Of a stretch of 61,878 bases of DNA, positions 27,247 to 36,577 are shown one piece after another. A program made the translations under genes and the position numbers. Where the stretch lies: the NCBI GenBank assembly GCA_947484275.1, contig CANKOY010000019.1, forward strand, positions 1 through 61,878, given 5' to 3'. How positions within the stretch are numbered: the stretch's first letter is position 1; each line of letters opens with the position of its first letter. The DNA comes from Planctomycetota bacterium. Lineage in GTDB: Bacteria; Planctomycetota; UBA1135; GCA-002686595. A model generated the notes under the pieces. The model did not search any database. It worked only from the letters and a program-made list of their open reading frames with translations, and had not been told where the DNA came from.

Positions 27247-27996
27247 TCAGGCTCGCAAGCGATGGACGTGGAGCGCGTCGTAGTATGGCCGACATTCTTC
27301 GAGCAGGGGCTCGAGGTGTGCGCCCAGGGCTGCGCGTTGCTCGCGTTCCGGCGCGAAACCCGTGGACTTCTCGACGTTGTGGTACCAGTGCTTGGCCCAG
27401 ACACCGTCGGTGTCACGGCGTCCTGCTGGCCAGCGCAACATCTGCGCGTCGAACTCAATGCCGAGCGCCGCGCATAGAACGCGCAACATGCCAGGCGGGT
27501 CGCGCAAAAGATCCGCGGCATCGATCACTGGCGGAATTCGGCCGGTGCGCTCGCGCACGAATTCGAAAATCTCCAACTGCTGCGCCATCCCGGTGTCGGC
27601 GAGATTCGGCCGCGCGAACTTTGCATCGAGCGAAGGCAAAACCTCGCGCGGATCCCGCAGCAGAAATGCGTGGGTCAAGCGCTCCAGCCAGCCGCGCTCG
27701 ATCTGCGGCAGCAGGTGATGCGTCATGTGCTTCTGGTACCAGATCGCCTTGGCCCCGGGCACCGGACCGCAGAGCCAATCCACGGCGCGCTTCCATTCGT
27801 GCTCGTGGGTCGCGATCACTTCCTCTGCACCGGGGTGAGCAAGCCCCGTGACCTTGAGGTAGTGCGCGTACAGGGGCTCGTCGGTGACGAACGCGTCCGC
27901 GCGACTTCCGAAGGAGCGCATCAGCGCCGTCGAGAGATTGCGCGGCCCCGACCACATCGCGATTCGAAGCGGCGCAGATGGCGTCTGCCGATTCAC
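27247..27996 (-). CDS. Sulfotransferase-family-like P-loop protein, 249 aa
   Basis: The start RIAMWSGPRNLSTALMRSFG contains the P-loop-like PAPS 5'-phosphosulfate binding motif used by sulfotransferases, and LTHAFLLRDPREVLPSL corresponds to the 3'-phosphate binding region. Helical regions later in the chain include QLEIFEFVRERTG. A homologous domain is often found beside class IV aminotransferases, as here. Actual sulfotransferase activity is not established for this subgroup. The GTG at 27996 overlaps the stop of the CoA-binding protein gene (GTGA), and the aminotransferase follows, so the three genes are probably one unit. Confidence 0.82.
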   Translation of the reverse strand: MNRQTPSAPLRIAMWSGPRNLSTALMRSFGSRADAFVTDEPLYAHYLKVTGLAHPGAEEVIATHEHEWKRAVDWLCGPVPGAKAIWYQKHMTHHLLPQIERGWLERLTHAFLLRDPREVLPSLDAKFARPNLADTGMAQQLEIFEFVRERTGRIPPVIDAADLLRDPPGMLRVLCAALGIEFDAQMLRWPAGRRDTDGVWAKHWYHNVEKSTGFAPEREQRAALGAHLEPLLEECRPYYDALHVHRLRA

Positions 27997-28403
27997 GGGT
28001 GATTCTCGCGGTAGTGCAGCAGCACCAAGAGGCACGGTCCACCGGCGATCACGCTCATCCCTAGGGCCAGAGCGGCGGCGATCGCGGCTGGACTCTCGGC
28101 GCCCGGCTGCATCCACAGACGCTTGATGCCCTTGGCGGCGGCCTGGCTGACAATTTTCTCGGTCACCGGCGGCGGAGTGATGATCGAAAGCCCGCGCACG
28201 CCGTCGGGCAGCGAGGCGATGTCGGGCACGCTGGCAACGCCTTCGATTTCCGTCTCCCGGGGGTGAACCGGGGTCACGGCGAGATGGTTCTGCAAATAGG
28301 CGCGCAGCACCTTGTTGCCGTACTTCTCGCGCGCGCTCGAGGCGCCGATCACGGCGTAGGGGCCGCTGGCAAGGAAGTCCGCGATCTTGGCTCCGTCGTC
28401 CAT
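27993..28403 (-). CDS. CoA-binding (YccU-like) Rossmann protein, 136 aa
   Basis: The short Rossmann domain begins with YAVIGASSAREKYGNKVLRA, followed by LAVTPVHPRETEIEGV, ASLPDGVRGLSIITPPPVTE and the conserved IKRLWMQPGAESPAA. Length and motifs match the CoA-binding YccU family. These proteins bind CoA or related nucleotides; their cellular function is unclear. The gene is the first of the minus-strand operon with the sulfotransferase-like and aminotransferase genes, and it is divergently oriented to endonuclease III, from which it is only about 70 bp away. Confidence 0.88.
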   Translation of the reverse strand: MDDGAKIADFLASGPYAVIGASSAREKYGNKVLRAYLQNHLAVTPVHPRETEIEGVASVPDIASLPDGVRGLSIITPPPVTEKIVSQAAAKGIKRLWMQPGAESPAAIAAALALGMSVIAGGPCLLVLLHYRENHP

Positions 28404-28472
28404 CGCCACAGTCTGGGGCTCTTTCGCGGCGAACGGAAGTCCGCGGTCGTGCTTGTGTATCCTGAGTTCCCC

Positions 28473-29162
28473 ATGAAGCTCAAGCAGAAGGCCGCACGCA
28501 TCCAGGGGATCCTGGAGCGGCTGTATCCGGATCCGCCCGTGCCGCTTGATCACAGCGATCCCTACACGCTGCTCGTCGCCGTGCTGCTGTCCGCCCAGTG
28601 CACTGACAAGCGCGTTAACGCGACGACGCCGGCGCTGTTCGGTCTGGCGAGGACGCCGGCCGCCATGGCCGAGCTGAGCGTCGAGACGATTCGCGAGATC
28701 ATCAAACCCTGCGGACTCTCGCCGGCTAAGTCCAAGGCGATTCAGGGGCTCTCGCGCATCCTTGTCGAGCGCCACCACAGCCAAGTTCCGCGCACGTTCG
28801 AGGAGCTGGAAGCGCTGCCAGGCGTCGGACACAAGACGGCCGGCGTCGTGCTGAGCCATGCCTTCGATCAAGCCGCCTTTCCTGTGGACACGCACATCCA
28901 TCGCCTGGCGGAGCGCTGGGGACTGTCCGATGGACGCTCGGTGGAAAAGACTGAGCGCGACCTCAAGGCTCTTTTCGCGATGGAAACCTGGAAACGCCTG
29001 CACTTGCAGATGATCTACTTTGGGCGCGAGCACTGCCCGGCACTGCGCCACGACCCGAGCGCCTGTCCGATCTGCGCGTTTGCAGCCAAAGCAGCGCTCA
29101 GAGTGAAATCGGCCCGGGTGAAACCGACTCGGGCTCCCGCGCGCACGCCGAAGACGAAGTGA
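28473..29162 (+). CDS. nth: Endonuclease III (DNA glycosylase/AP lyase), 229 aa
   Basis: This helix-hairpin-helix glycosylase removes oxidised pyrimidines and nicks the abasic site. Visible are LLVAVLLSAQCTDKRVN, the HhH with catalytic lysine LPGVGHKTAGVVL and the catalytic aspartate in FPVDTHIHRLAERWGL. The usual Fe-S cluster pattern C-x6-C-x2-C-x5-C is replaced by EHC-PALRHDPSA-CPIC with nine intervening residues and no fourth cysteine, so the 4Fe-4S cluster may be absent or unusual. The C-terminal tail is basic (KSARVKPTRAPARTPKTK). The ATG at 28473 is supported by the family start. The frataxin gene starts 6 nt later. Confidence 0.93.
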   Translation: MKLKQKAARIQGILERLYPDPPVPLDHSDPYTLLVAVLLSAQCTDKRVNATTPALFGLARTPAAMAELSVETIREIIKPCGLSPAKSKAIQGLSRILVERHHSQVPRTFEELEALPGVGHKTAGVVLSHAFDQAAFPVDTHIHRLAERWGLSDGRSVEKTERDLKALFAMETWKRLHLQMIYFGREHCPALRHDPSACPICAFAAKAALRVKSARVKPTRAPARTPKTK

Positions 29163-29168
29163 GATTCC

Positions 29169-29498
29169 ATGGACGACAATGAATACACCAAACTGGTGGA
29201 TGCCTGCCTCAAGCGCGTCGCCGACTGGCTCGAACCGTTCGATCCCGATGAGCTCGACTATCAGACCGCGGATGGCGTGATCACGCTGGTCTTCGAGGAC
29301 AAGACGCGCTTTGTGCTCAACCGCCAAAGCGCCGTGCACCAGGTGTGGTACGCCGCCGGCGCGCGGGCCTGGCACTACAAATGGGACCCCACGGGCCGTC
29401 GCTGGATCGATGATCGCGATGGTCACGATCTGTACGGAAACCTGGCGAAGACCGTGGGCCTGAAACTGAAGCGCAGCGTCGCTGCCATCGCTCCATGA
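29169..29498 (+). CDS. cyaY: Frataxin homologue CyaY, 109 aa
   Basis: The alpha/beta sandwich of frataxin is recognised from the acidic start DDNEYTKLVDACLKRVADWL, the DELDYQTADGVITLVFED strands, the conserved NRQSAVHQVWYAA segment (asparagine and glutamine of the sheet) and HYKWDPTGRRWIDDRDGHDL. The length is typical for CyaY. The family controls iron delivery and cysteine desulfurase activity in Fe-S cluster assembly. It sits between endonuclease III (6 nt) and a LysR regulator whose ATG overlaps its stop, so the three genes form a tight row. A CyaY outside Proteobacteria and eukaryotes is noteworthy. Confidence 0.9.
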   Translation: MDDNEYTKLVDACLKRVADWLEPFDPDELDYQTADGVITLVFEDKTRFVLNRQSAVHQVWYAAGARAWHYKWDPTGRRWIDDRDGHDLYGNLAKTVGLKLKRSVAAIAP

Positions 29499-30370
29499 CG
29501 ATTCAAATGCACCGGCTCGAGGGCTTTTATTGGGTCGCGCGCACGGGCGGGTATGCGCGCGCGGCGCGGGCCTTTCCCTATCCGATCACGCAGCCCGCGG
29601 TGCACCAGCAGGTCAAGAAACTCGAAGGCGATCTGGGCTTGGCGTTGTTCGAGCGTGTCAGCAAGGATCGCATGCAATTGACCTCCGCTGGCGAGCGACT
29701 GTTCCGTTTCGTCAGTCCCTACTTCGAGCAACTGCCCGGGGTCGTGCGCTCGATCCGTCAAGGTGACTACTCGGGCACGCTCAAGATCCACGCGGCGCCG
29801 ATGATCCTGCGCACGCTGCTGCCCAGTTGGATTCAGCGCCTGTCGAAGAAGCGCCCGGGCGTGCAAATTGAATTGACAGAAATGAACGTGCCCGATCTTG
29901 CTGCATTGCGCGCGGGCGCGGCAGATTTGATGATCGATCACCTCGATGACATCCCCAATGACATCGCCACGCAGCGCGTCGGGACCTTGCACGCCTTTGT
30001 CGTTTTTCCCGCGCGCCATCCGCTGGCGAAGTCCAAGCGCATTGCGTTGGTGGACTGTCAGGAGGAGACGTTCATTTCCTACACGCCGGGCACGCTGCCG
30101 TGCGAGTTGCAGATGCGCGCCTTCGCCGAACACGGCGCTTCGCCGCGGCGCATGCTCTCGGCTGGATCGGCGGAGACGATTCTAGGTTTTGTCGAAGCGG
30201 GGCTGGGCTTCTCGATCGTGCCCTGGCTCACCGATGAAGGTCCCAAGGGCCGCGGCATCGAAGTTCGCCCGCTGACGGCGCCGAAGGTGGACTTCCCCGT
30301 CTACGCTGCCTGGCGCAAGGACACGCCGGAGAATCCGCTGCTCGACGCGGCCTTGGAGACGGCGCCGTAG
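29495..30370 (+). CDS. LysR family transcriptional regulator, 291 aa
   Basis: The N-terminal winged-helix domain reads HRLEGFYWVARTGGYARAAR and then FPYPITQPAVHQQVKKLEGDLG, with LFERVSKDRMQLTSAGERL, the LysR signature. The C-terminal half is a two-lobed ligand-binding domain (GDYSGTLKIHAAPMILRTLL, then FVVFPARHPLAKSKR). The ATG overlaps the frataxin stop (ATGA), implying translational coupling. Ligand and regulon are unknown; the position suggests response to an iron- or redox-linked signal, which is inference only. Confidence 0.93.
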   Translation: MTIQMHRLEGFYWVARTGGYARAARAFPYPITQPAVHQQVKKLEGDLGLALFERVSKDRMQLTSAGERLFRFVSPYFEQLPGVVRSIRQGDYSGTLKIHAAPMILRTLLPSWIQRLSKKRPGVQIELTEMNVPDLAALRAGAADLMIDHLDDIPNDIATQRVGTLHAFVVFPARHPLAKSKRIALVDCQEETFISYTPGTLPCELQMRAFAEHGASPRRMLSAGSAETILGFVEAGLGFSIVPWLTDEGPKGRGIEVRPLTAPKVDFPVYAAWRKDTPENPLLDAALETAP

Positions 30371-30597
30371 GTACGTAGTCATCCATCGAAATGCCCAGCA
30401 GCCCGTTGAAGAAGTTCCGTCGCGAGGCGAGGCAATCTTCGTCGTGGCTAGGAACGCGCCGAAGGGACGACGGGGGGACGGCGGAGGCGGCCTTCCTGGC
30501 CCCTGAGCACGGCCCCACGAGCGTGACGACGCCACGGCGAAGAGCGCGAAGCCGCAGCAGGGCGCTTTTCGGGCGGGCTGCTAGCTCCGCACCGACC

Positions 30598-31476
30598 TTA
30601 CAACCCTCGCAGCCAGCGCGGCACGAAGGGCGCGTGGGCGGGATCGTCGAGTGCGCGGTCAAGTTGCGCGAGCAGTGCGCGCTTGTCCTTTGAGAGCGTT
30701 CCCGCCAGCGCCAGACGATTCGACGCGTGGTTCGAGCGAAAGACACTGGCGCGCAATTCCAAGCCCGCGACGAACTCGCGCAGCTCGGCGGTCAATTCGA
30801 TCTCGTCCATGTGATCGACTTCGCCGCGCTGGTCCTCGTCCCACAGCGGAGTGCCTTTCACCGGCGTCATCACCAGCGTGCTGACAAAGCGCGGCTGGAT
30901 CTCGTTGACGACGCGCGCGCTTTCGCGGGCGTGATCCTGGGACAAGGCCCGGCCGCCTGCTCCGAGCAGGATCATCGTCGAGAGTTTGACGCCCGCGTCC
31001 TGGGCCTTGTTGGCCACGCGCACCATCTCGGCGGAGTCCACGCCCTTGGCGAGCTTCTCGAGCACGCGGTCATCGCCGCTCTCGATGCCCAGGTAGTACA
31101 GCGAGAGCCCGCCCTCGCGCAGGCGTTCCATCTCGGCTTCCGTGCGCACCTGCAGTGATTGCGGCGAAGCGTAGCAACTGACTCGCGCCAGGTCGGGAAA
31201 CGCGGCGCGCAGCCGCTCCAGGATCGCTTCGAGGTAGCTGGTCTTCGCGATCAGCGCGTCGCCGTCCGCCAGAAACACCTTGCGGACTCCAGGTGCCCGT
31301 GCAGCGGCCCATTCGATCTCGCGTTCCAGCTCGTCCAATTTGCGGATTCGGAACCGTTTGTCGCGGTACATCGCGCAAAACGTGCACTCGTTGTAACTGC
31401 AGCCAATCGTCGCCTGCAGAATCAAACTGTCCGCCTCCGACGGCGGGCGGTAGAGCGTGCCCTCGTAAGCGATCAT
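30598..31476 (-). CDS. Radical SAM protein, 292 aa
   Basis: The N-terminal cluster motif is LQATIGCSYNECTFCAMYRD (Cys-x4-Cys-x2-Cys, as in the small COG1032-like radical SAM subfamily). The TIM-barrel continues with VFLADGDALIA, SLYYLGIESGDDRVLEKLAKG and TMILLGAGGR. The enzyme should reductively cleave S-adenosylmethionine; the substrate is unknown. The ATG at 31476 overlaps the TGA of the AsmA-like gene (TGATG), so it is translated downstream of that giant gene. The gene is convergent to the LysR gene with 227 nt between them. Confidence 0.9.
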   Translation of the reverse strand: MIAYEGTLYRPPSEADSLILQATIGCSYNECTFCAMYRDKRFRIRKLDELEREIEWAAARAPGVRKVFLADGDALIAKTSYLEAILERLRAAFPDLARVSCYASPQSLQVRTEAEMERLREGGLSLYYLGIESGDDRVLEKLAKGVDSAEMVRVANKAQDAGVKLSTMILLGAGGRALSQDHARESARVVNEIQPRFVSTLVMTPVKGTPLWDEDQRGEVDHMDEIELTAELREFVAGLELRASVFRSNHASNRLALAGTLSKDKRALLAQLDRALDDPAHAPFVPRWLRGL

Positions 31477-34400
31477 CCTTTTTTCTTTTTCTTTTTCCCG
31501 CCAAGGAGATCGCCGAGCCCTTTTTCGAGCTCGCCTTTCAATGCGTCTTCGGCCACGTCCTTGAGCACCTTCTCGAGGAAGCCCTTGCCCAGGCGCAGTT
31601 TCGGCTTGTCCCACGGTCCGTAGATTTCCAGGGGCACCGCGAGTTTGGGATCGAGCACGCCCCGCAGGGACTCCAGTTGCGACTCGACCTTGGAGCCCAG
31701 CATCTCCAGCGGTATCGAGAAATTCATCTGAAACGTCTTCAGGGCGAGATTGGCGTTGCCCTTGAAAAGGATCTCGCGGTCGCCGACGCGAATCGGAATC
31801 GAGTCGTAGTTCGCTACCCCGTTCACGATCCGAATCGCGATCGGTTTGATCACCGTGCTCTGAGTCGTCGGAAGGCCGAGCTTGCCCAGCGACAGCGAAT
31901 CCGACAAACCGGGCAGCAACTGATACTCGACCGAGCCGAGGTTCAAATTGATGTCGCCCGAGAGCTTCGCGAGATCGCTGTCCATGGGCAGGCTGAGGTT
32001 CCTGCCGGTCATGATCGTGCGCTTCGCCGGATCCTCCTGGCGAACGTTGACCATCAACGGCACGAGCGAACCGATGATGCGCTTCGAAAACAGCGGCGTC
32101 AGGCGCACTTTGGCATCGAGACCATGGTCGCCTTCGCAGACAATGACATCGCCCGCGAGATTCATCGCGAGCTTGATGTCGCCGAACGCCGAGTGCAGTT
32201 CGGCTGTGATCGGCTCCGCGCGCGAATCGGGGTAGAGCCCGCGCGCTTTCGCGTCGAGTTCGGGCCCAAGCACGTCCAGCAACAGCCCATCCTGGCGCGC
32301 GAGCACGTCCAAGAGCGCGGTGGGAAAGTGCGCGAGAGTGGCATTCAGGATGGCCCGCGAACCGGCGGCTGGGAACGGCTGGGGCTCCGAAACGGCGAAG
32401 CCCGACGGTTTCTCGATCACCACGTGCGCCTCGATCGCACCCGGGGTCGCTGCGTCGATTTTTCCTGTGAGGTCCAGAGTGGCCGGCGCGCCTGGGCTCA
32501 GGGACGCCAAGAGCTGCAGGTCGCGCAGGACGACCACCGCGGGCGGAGCAGCGGCGCGCCCGGGGGCTCCATTGGCACTGGGGACCTCACCGGGATGCAC
32601 GTACTCGAACGCGGGCAGCGTCAGCACCAATTTCAAATCCAACGCGTCGATGAGTTCCGCGTTCGCGCGCGCCGGATCCGCGTCTAGGAAACGGCCTAAG
32701 GGCGCGCGCAGTTCGCTGCACTGGACCGAGACGATCCCGCCCGGATCCAGAACTTTGAAACTCGCGCCGGGGGGCAGTGAATCGCCGAGCAGCTGATTCA
32801 TCAGTGCCTGAGAAGGCGTGACGCGCAGGGCCATTGGTCGTCCGGCGAGGACCGTCAACGTGCGATCTTGGAAATCCGCGCCTGCGTCCAGGGTCACTCC
32901 ACCGGCGTCGAGTGTCAGCTCCGCGCGCTCGCGACCCACAGCCGACTGCACGAACTTGGCGCGCGCGCTGATCGTATCCGAGAGCAACTCGCGCAGACTT
33001 GCCCGTGCGCTCTCCGGCGCGAAGGCCAGCAGGCTCTTTGCACCGGCGATGTCGAGCGATGCCTCGAGCTCCGGCAGCACGCCGGCAGGCCTGACCTTGG
33101 TGGGATCCGCAGGCTTGTTGAAGGGATCCTTCACCTTTGCCGCCACGCTCACGCTCGACTGGCCCGCAGATCCGGCCAGTTCGAGCTTCAAGTCCACATC
33201 GAACGGCGCGCCTTCGACCTGAGCCAGCTTCGCGTTCACCTTGAGGTCAAGCTTCGGGCCCAGTGCGTCGCGCAGCATGCCGCCGGCGAAGGCGTCCAGG
33301 AACGCCGTGGACAAACTCGGTCCGGCGATGCTGGCCGTGAGTGGTGCGAACGCGCGGCCCTCAGAGACTCCGAGCAACTCCGGCGCGTTGGGTGCATCGA
33401 GGCGCAGCGTCAGCGGTTCGCTGCCGAAGGACTCGGACACCAGCCGCACCTCGAGCGTCAGGGGCGTGGCCTTGTCGCCCGGCCGCAGGTCCAGATTCGC
33501 CTGCAATGCGAGGCGATCGAGCCGCTGACCTGCGGCGAGCAGAGTCTCGTCCTCGTAGACGAATTCGCGCAGCCCAAGGACCGCCTCGCAGCGGGTCTTG
33601 GCCAGGACCGTCGAGACCAGTGCGTCGCTTGACTGGGCCGCGAGGTCCAACAGCTCGCGCAGGGGCAGGGCCAGGAAATTGACATTGAGCCCGATGACGC
33701 CGCGGCTTTCGACAAATCCAAGGCGCGTGCCCGCGGGCAAGTGCGGCGCGACGAACTCGTCGAGCAGTCGCGAATCCGGCTGCAGCGACACGCGCAGCAC
33801 GGGCTCGTCCATGTTGACCAACATGCCGCCCTGGAGTCGGCCGATGAAGAGCATCTGCGCGCTCTCGCTGGAGACATTGACGCGCGCGACACCTTCGTCG
33901 AGGGTGCCCTGGGCCGACAGCTCGAGGGCCAGCAGTTGGCCCAGCAACTGTTGGAGGCGGTCTCCCTGACCGCTGGCCGCGTCGGCGATTTTCGTGGGGA
34001 GCCCGTCCGCCTTGCACGCGATCTCGAATCGCAACGGTGCATTCAGCGCGGGATCCGCGAACACGTCAGCGACACTTGCGCGCAGTTCGAACTGCCCCGG
34101 CGCAACCGATTCGAAGCGAATTTGGGCGCTGGCCTCCAGGGGCTTTTGCGGCGCGAGTTTCAGCTCCGCGTCCACGCTGCGCAGGGCCAGTGGTTCTCCG
34201 CCGAGGCGCTCCAGTTTTTCACCCGTGGGCGTGCCGAGCAGTTTTAGTCGCCCCTGGGCTTGGGCCCGCGCGGCGAGTTCACGCCAGCGCGCGCCGATTG
34301 CTTCCCACTCGAGCGTCGAGTTCGGGTCGGCCTCGATCGACGCGTCGAGATCGACTTCCAAGCCCATGCGCGCTCCGAGGGCCCGGGTCAAGTCGCCGCC

Positions 34401-35984
34401 GGTGCCCGCGAGGGAATCGAAGACTGCGCTCGGCAGCTCCTCCAGGCGCATCTCGGCCCGCAGGGGAAGCAGCGCTCGATCCGGCGCGTAGCTCGCGAGG
34501 CCGGCACCTCCGGAAAAATTCAACGTCAGGCGCGCCTGACCGAAAGCCAGATCGGTCTTCGCCGCTGCAGTGGATTGCTCCGCCGCAGCGTAGTGCCGCG
34601 AACCGTTGGAGGCGGCGAGGTGAAACTCGATCCGCGACATTTCCTCGGGCGCCTTCAGCTCACCGCTGAGACCGAAGCGGCGCACCACCAGAGGACCGCG
34701 GCTTGAGAGTGCGCGGGTGCCGTCGAGTTCCCAGTCCCCCAAGTCCGCGGACCAAGTGGCGCGGGTGCCCGCGAGCAAGGTCTCGAGCGCCGCTGCTGCG
34801 TCACCCTTCGCCGCGATTTCCATGTACGGCCCCACGGGCGCTTCGAAGGAACTCAGGGCGAAACGCACAGAGCCGCGCGGAAAATCAGGCTTCGCATCCG
34901 CAAGCGGCGCAAGGCGCTTCAGCCGAGCCCCGTTCTCCAAGAGCGGACCCACTGCGAGATCCACGAACTCCTGGGGCACTTCGAGTTCGACTGAGAAGCC
35001 CTCGCCCTCGTTGCGCAAGATGCCGTCGGCAACACGCGCGAAGCTGCGCACGCGCGCCAGGGGCGAGTCGAGCGCCAGCTCGACCGATCCCGATTGAAGT
35101 GTTCCGCGCGCCTCGAGGGCCAGGGACAACTCCTCGCCGAGCAGGCTGCTGAGGCGGCCACCCTGGGCGCCCAAGGCGTCGATCAAGGCCGTGGGCACGC
35201 GCGAGATTTTGGCGCTGATCTGGGCGCTTGGCGGCGTCGGAGACGAGGGCGCTTCGAAAGGATGCTCGACGCGAGCATCGACTGTGATCTCGCCCGTTGC
35301 GCTGCCCGACAGATTGCCGCCCAAGCTCAGCGTCACCGGGGAACCGGGCGCAAGAGCACAGGCCAGTTTCAGGTTCTCCACCACAAACGGGCTTCCCAGT
35401 TCGCGCGTGTGGGCGTCGCTCCATTCCAGGCGCGTGACCTCGAGGTCGAGTTGCGCCGTGATCCTCTCCGCCATCGAGGGCGAGGACTCACCCGGTGGAG
35501 ACTCGCCGCCCGCATCAGGCTCTGGCGCGGGCTTTGGCTCGCGAGGTTCGAGGGCCTTGTCGAGGTTGGTGCGACCTGCGTCGTCCGCCGTGAGTTGGGC
35601 CTGCGCGCGGACTTCGATCTTGCCCAGGCGCGTTCCGCGCGAAGTGGCCACGGACCACAGACCGGGCAGGCGCATGCTGACGCGCGCCACGGAGGCGCCC
35701 TCGGGATCGAGCAGTTCGACACCCTCGATCGTCTGCGGCGAAGTCCAGCCGAGGTCGAGTTTCTCGATCTTGAGTTGGCCGCGGTAATTCGCGGCGAACC
35801 AATCGCTCGCATACCCCGCGCCGAAACTCGAAACGAGCATGGGCAAACAGGCGACCAGCGAAGCGAGGCCAAGGACCAGCACGACGACGATCCCCAGCGG
35901 CGTGCGGAATAGGAAGCGCAAGAGGCTCCGCCGCGGACGCGGCGCTGCAGAACTGACTTCGGCGGCAGGATTCGGACTTGTCAT
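31473..35984 (-). CDS. Giant AsmA/DUF748-like envelope protein, 1503 aa
   Basis: The protein begins with a single membrane anchor (about residues 28-55: TPLGIVVVLVLGLASLVACL) followed by the AsmA-type start YRGQLKIEKLDLGWTSPQTI, then many repeated beta-rich modules with the theme 'A.P...A.LDLTGK' and 'L...LSLALEARGTLQSGSVEL', ending in a lysine-rich tail (GGKKKKKKG). Such long AsmA-like or bridge-type proteins span the periplasm and are thought to carry lipids between membranes. The length far exceeds E. coli AsmA (617 aa). The ATG at 35984 is chosen. It lies downstream of the YqgE gene and upstream of the radical SAM gene in a coupled array. Confidence 0.85.
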   Translation of the reverse strand: MTSPNPAAEVSSAAPRPRRSLLRFLFRTPLGIVVVLVLGLASLVACLPMLVSSFGAGYASDWFAANYRGQLKIEKLDLGWTSPQTIEGVELLDPEGASVARVSMRLPGLWSVATSRGTRLGKIEVRAQAQLTADDAGRTNLDKALEPREPKPAPEPDAGGESPPGESSPSMAERITAQLDLEVTRLEWSDAHTRELGSPFVVENLKLACALAPGSPVTLSLGGNLSGSATGEITVDARVEHPFEAPSSPTPPSAQISAKISRVPTALIDALGAQGGRLSSLLGEELSLALEARGTLQSGSVELALDSPLARVRSFARVADGILRNEGEGFSVELEVPQEFVDLAVGPLLENGARLKRLAPLADAKPDFPRGSVRFALSSFEAPVGPYMEIAAKGDAAAALETLLAGTRATWSADLGDWELDGTRALSSRGPLVVRRFGLSGELKAPEEMSRIEFHLAASNGSRHYAAAEQSTAAAKTDLAFGQARLTLNFSGGAGLASYAPDRALLPLRAEMRLEELPSAVFDSLAGTGGDLTRALGARMGLEVDLDASIEADPNSTLEWEAIGARWRELAARAQAQGRLKLLGTPTGEKLERLGGEPLALRSVDAELKLAPQKPLEASAQIRFESVAPGQFELRASVADVFADPALNAPLRFEIACKADGLPTKIADAASGQGDRLQQLLGQLLALELSAQGTLDEGVARVNVSSESAQMLFIGRLQGGMLVNMDEPVLRVSLQPDSRLLDEFVAPHLPAGTRLGFVESRGVIGLNVNFLALPLRELLDLAAQSSDALVSTVLAKTRCEAVLGLREFVYEDETLLAAGQRLDRLALQANLDLRPGDKATPLTLEVRLVSESFGSEPLTLRLDAPNAPELLGVSEGRAFAPLTASIAGPSLSTAFLDAFAGGMLRDALGPKLDLKVNAKLAQVEGAPFDVDLKLELAGSAGQSSVSVAAKVKDPFNKPADPTKVRPAGVLPELEASLDIAGAKSLLAFAPESARASLRELLSDTISARAKFVQSAVGRERAELTLDAGGVTLDAGADFQDRTLTVLAGRPMALRVTPSQALMNQLLGDSLPPGASFKVLDPGGIVSVQCSELRAPLGRFLDADPARANAELIDALDLKLVLTLPAFEYVHPGEVPSANGAPGRAAAPPAVVVLRDLQLLASLSPGAPATLDLTGKIDAATPGAIEAHVVIEKPSGFAVSEPQPFPAAGSRAILNATLAHFPTALLDVLARQDGLLLDVLGPELDAKARGLYPDSRAEPITAELHSAFGDIKLAMNLAGDVIVCEGDHGLDAKVRLTPLFSKRIIGSLVPLMVNVRQEDPAKRTIMTGRNLSLPMDSDLAKLSGDINLNLGSVEYQLLPGLSDSLSLGKLGLPTTQSTVIKPIAIRIVNGVANYDSIPIRVGDREILFKGNANLALKTFQMNFSIPLEMLGSKVESQLESLRGVLDPKLAVPLEIYGPWDKPKLRLGKGFLEKVLKDVAEDALKGELEKGLGDLLGGKKKKKKG

Positions 35985-35992
35985 GAAGGTCA

Positions 35993-36565
35993 CTAGTTCC
36001 AATGCGGATCGGGCGGGAGGAACTCCAGCCCTTCCGCTTCCTTGCCGAGCGAACGCAGAACCGCGCGCCAGATATTGCGCGGCTCATGCATGAAAATGAG
36101 TTCTTGGGCGCCGGGCGCTGGGATCCAGGATCCGCGCGCCAATTCGGCCTCTAGCTGGCCGGGGCCCCAGCCCGAGTATCCGACCACCAGCCTCAGACCG
36201 GCACGGGCCAGGTCCGGCCCGTCGAGCCACCAGCGCGCGGCGATGTCGAGATCGCCGCCGACGAACACGCCGGGCAGGATCGAAACGCCCCCAGGAACCT
36301 GCTCTCCCGCGCTGTGCAGCAGTTGCAGTTGGTTCATGTTGACCGGTCCGCCGAAGAACAACTCCGCATCCGCCTTGGACCAGAGCTTGTGGTCCGCGAG
36401 GACCTGCTGCGTGCGGTGGCCCGAGGGCCGATTGACCACGAGACCGTAGGCTCCCTGGTCGGAGTGCTGGCACATCAGCACCACCGAGTGCATGAAGTTC
36501 GGGTCGAGCATGTCGGGCAGCGCCGCAAGCAACGTTCCCGGCGAGACGTAGATTTCTGCTCCCAT
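35993..36565 (-). CDS. YqgE/AlgH family protein, 190 aa
   Basis: The start SPGTLLAALPDMLDPNFMHS and the segments VVLMCQHSDQGAYGLVVNRP and FFGGPVNMNQLQLLH, together with GYSGWGPGQLEAELARGSW, are diagnostic for the UPF0301/AlgH family. It is a small cytosolic alpha/beta protein of uncertain function, sometimes linked to transcription or cell envelope. It begins 12 nt after the upstream 73-aa Cys protein gene and ends 8 nt before the AsmA-like gene. Confidence 0.93.
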   Translation of the reverse strand: MGAEIYVSPGTLLAALPDMLDPNFMHSVVLMCQHSDQGAYGLVVNRPSGHRTQQVLADHKLWSKADAELFFGGPVNMNQLQLLHSAGEQVPGGVSILPGVFVGGDLDIAARWWLDGPDLARAGLRLVVGYSGWGPGQLEAELARGSWIPAPGAQELIFMHEPRNIWRAVLRSLGKEAEGLEFLPPDPHWN

Positions 36566-36577
36566 GGGGAGCGCGGA

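Noticed and set aside
27993-29426. Long antisense open frame across endonuclease III and frataxin genes
   Set aside because: Only its C-terminal 136 residues (CoA-binding protein) have family resemblance; the rest is the complement of real genes in GC-rich sequence.
31293-32687. Plus-strand open frame over the AsmA-like gene
   Set aside because: No domain or signal; it is the complement of the AsmA repeats.
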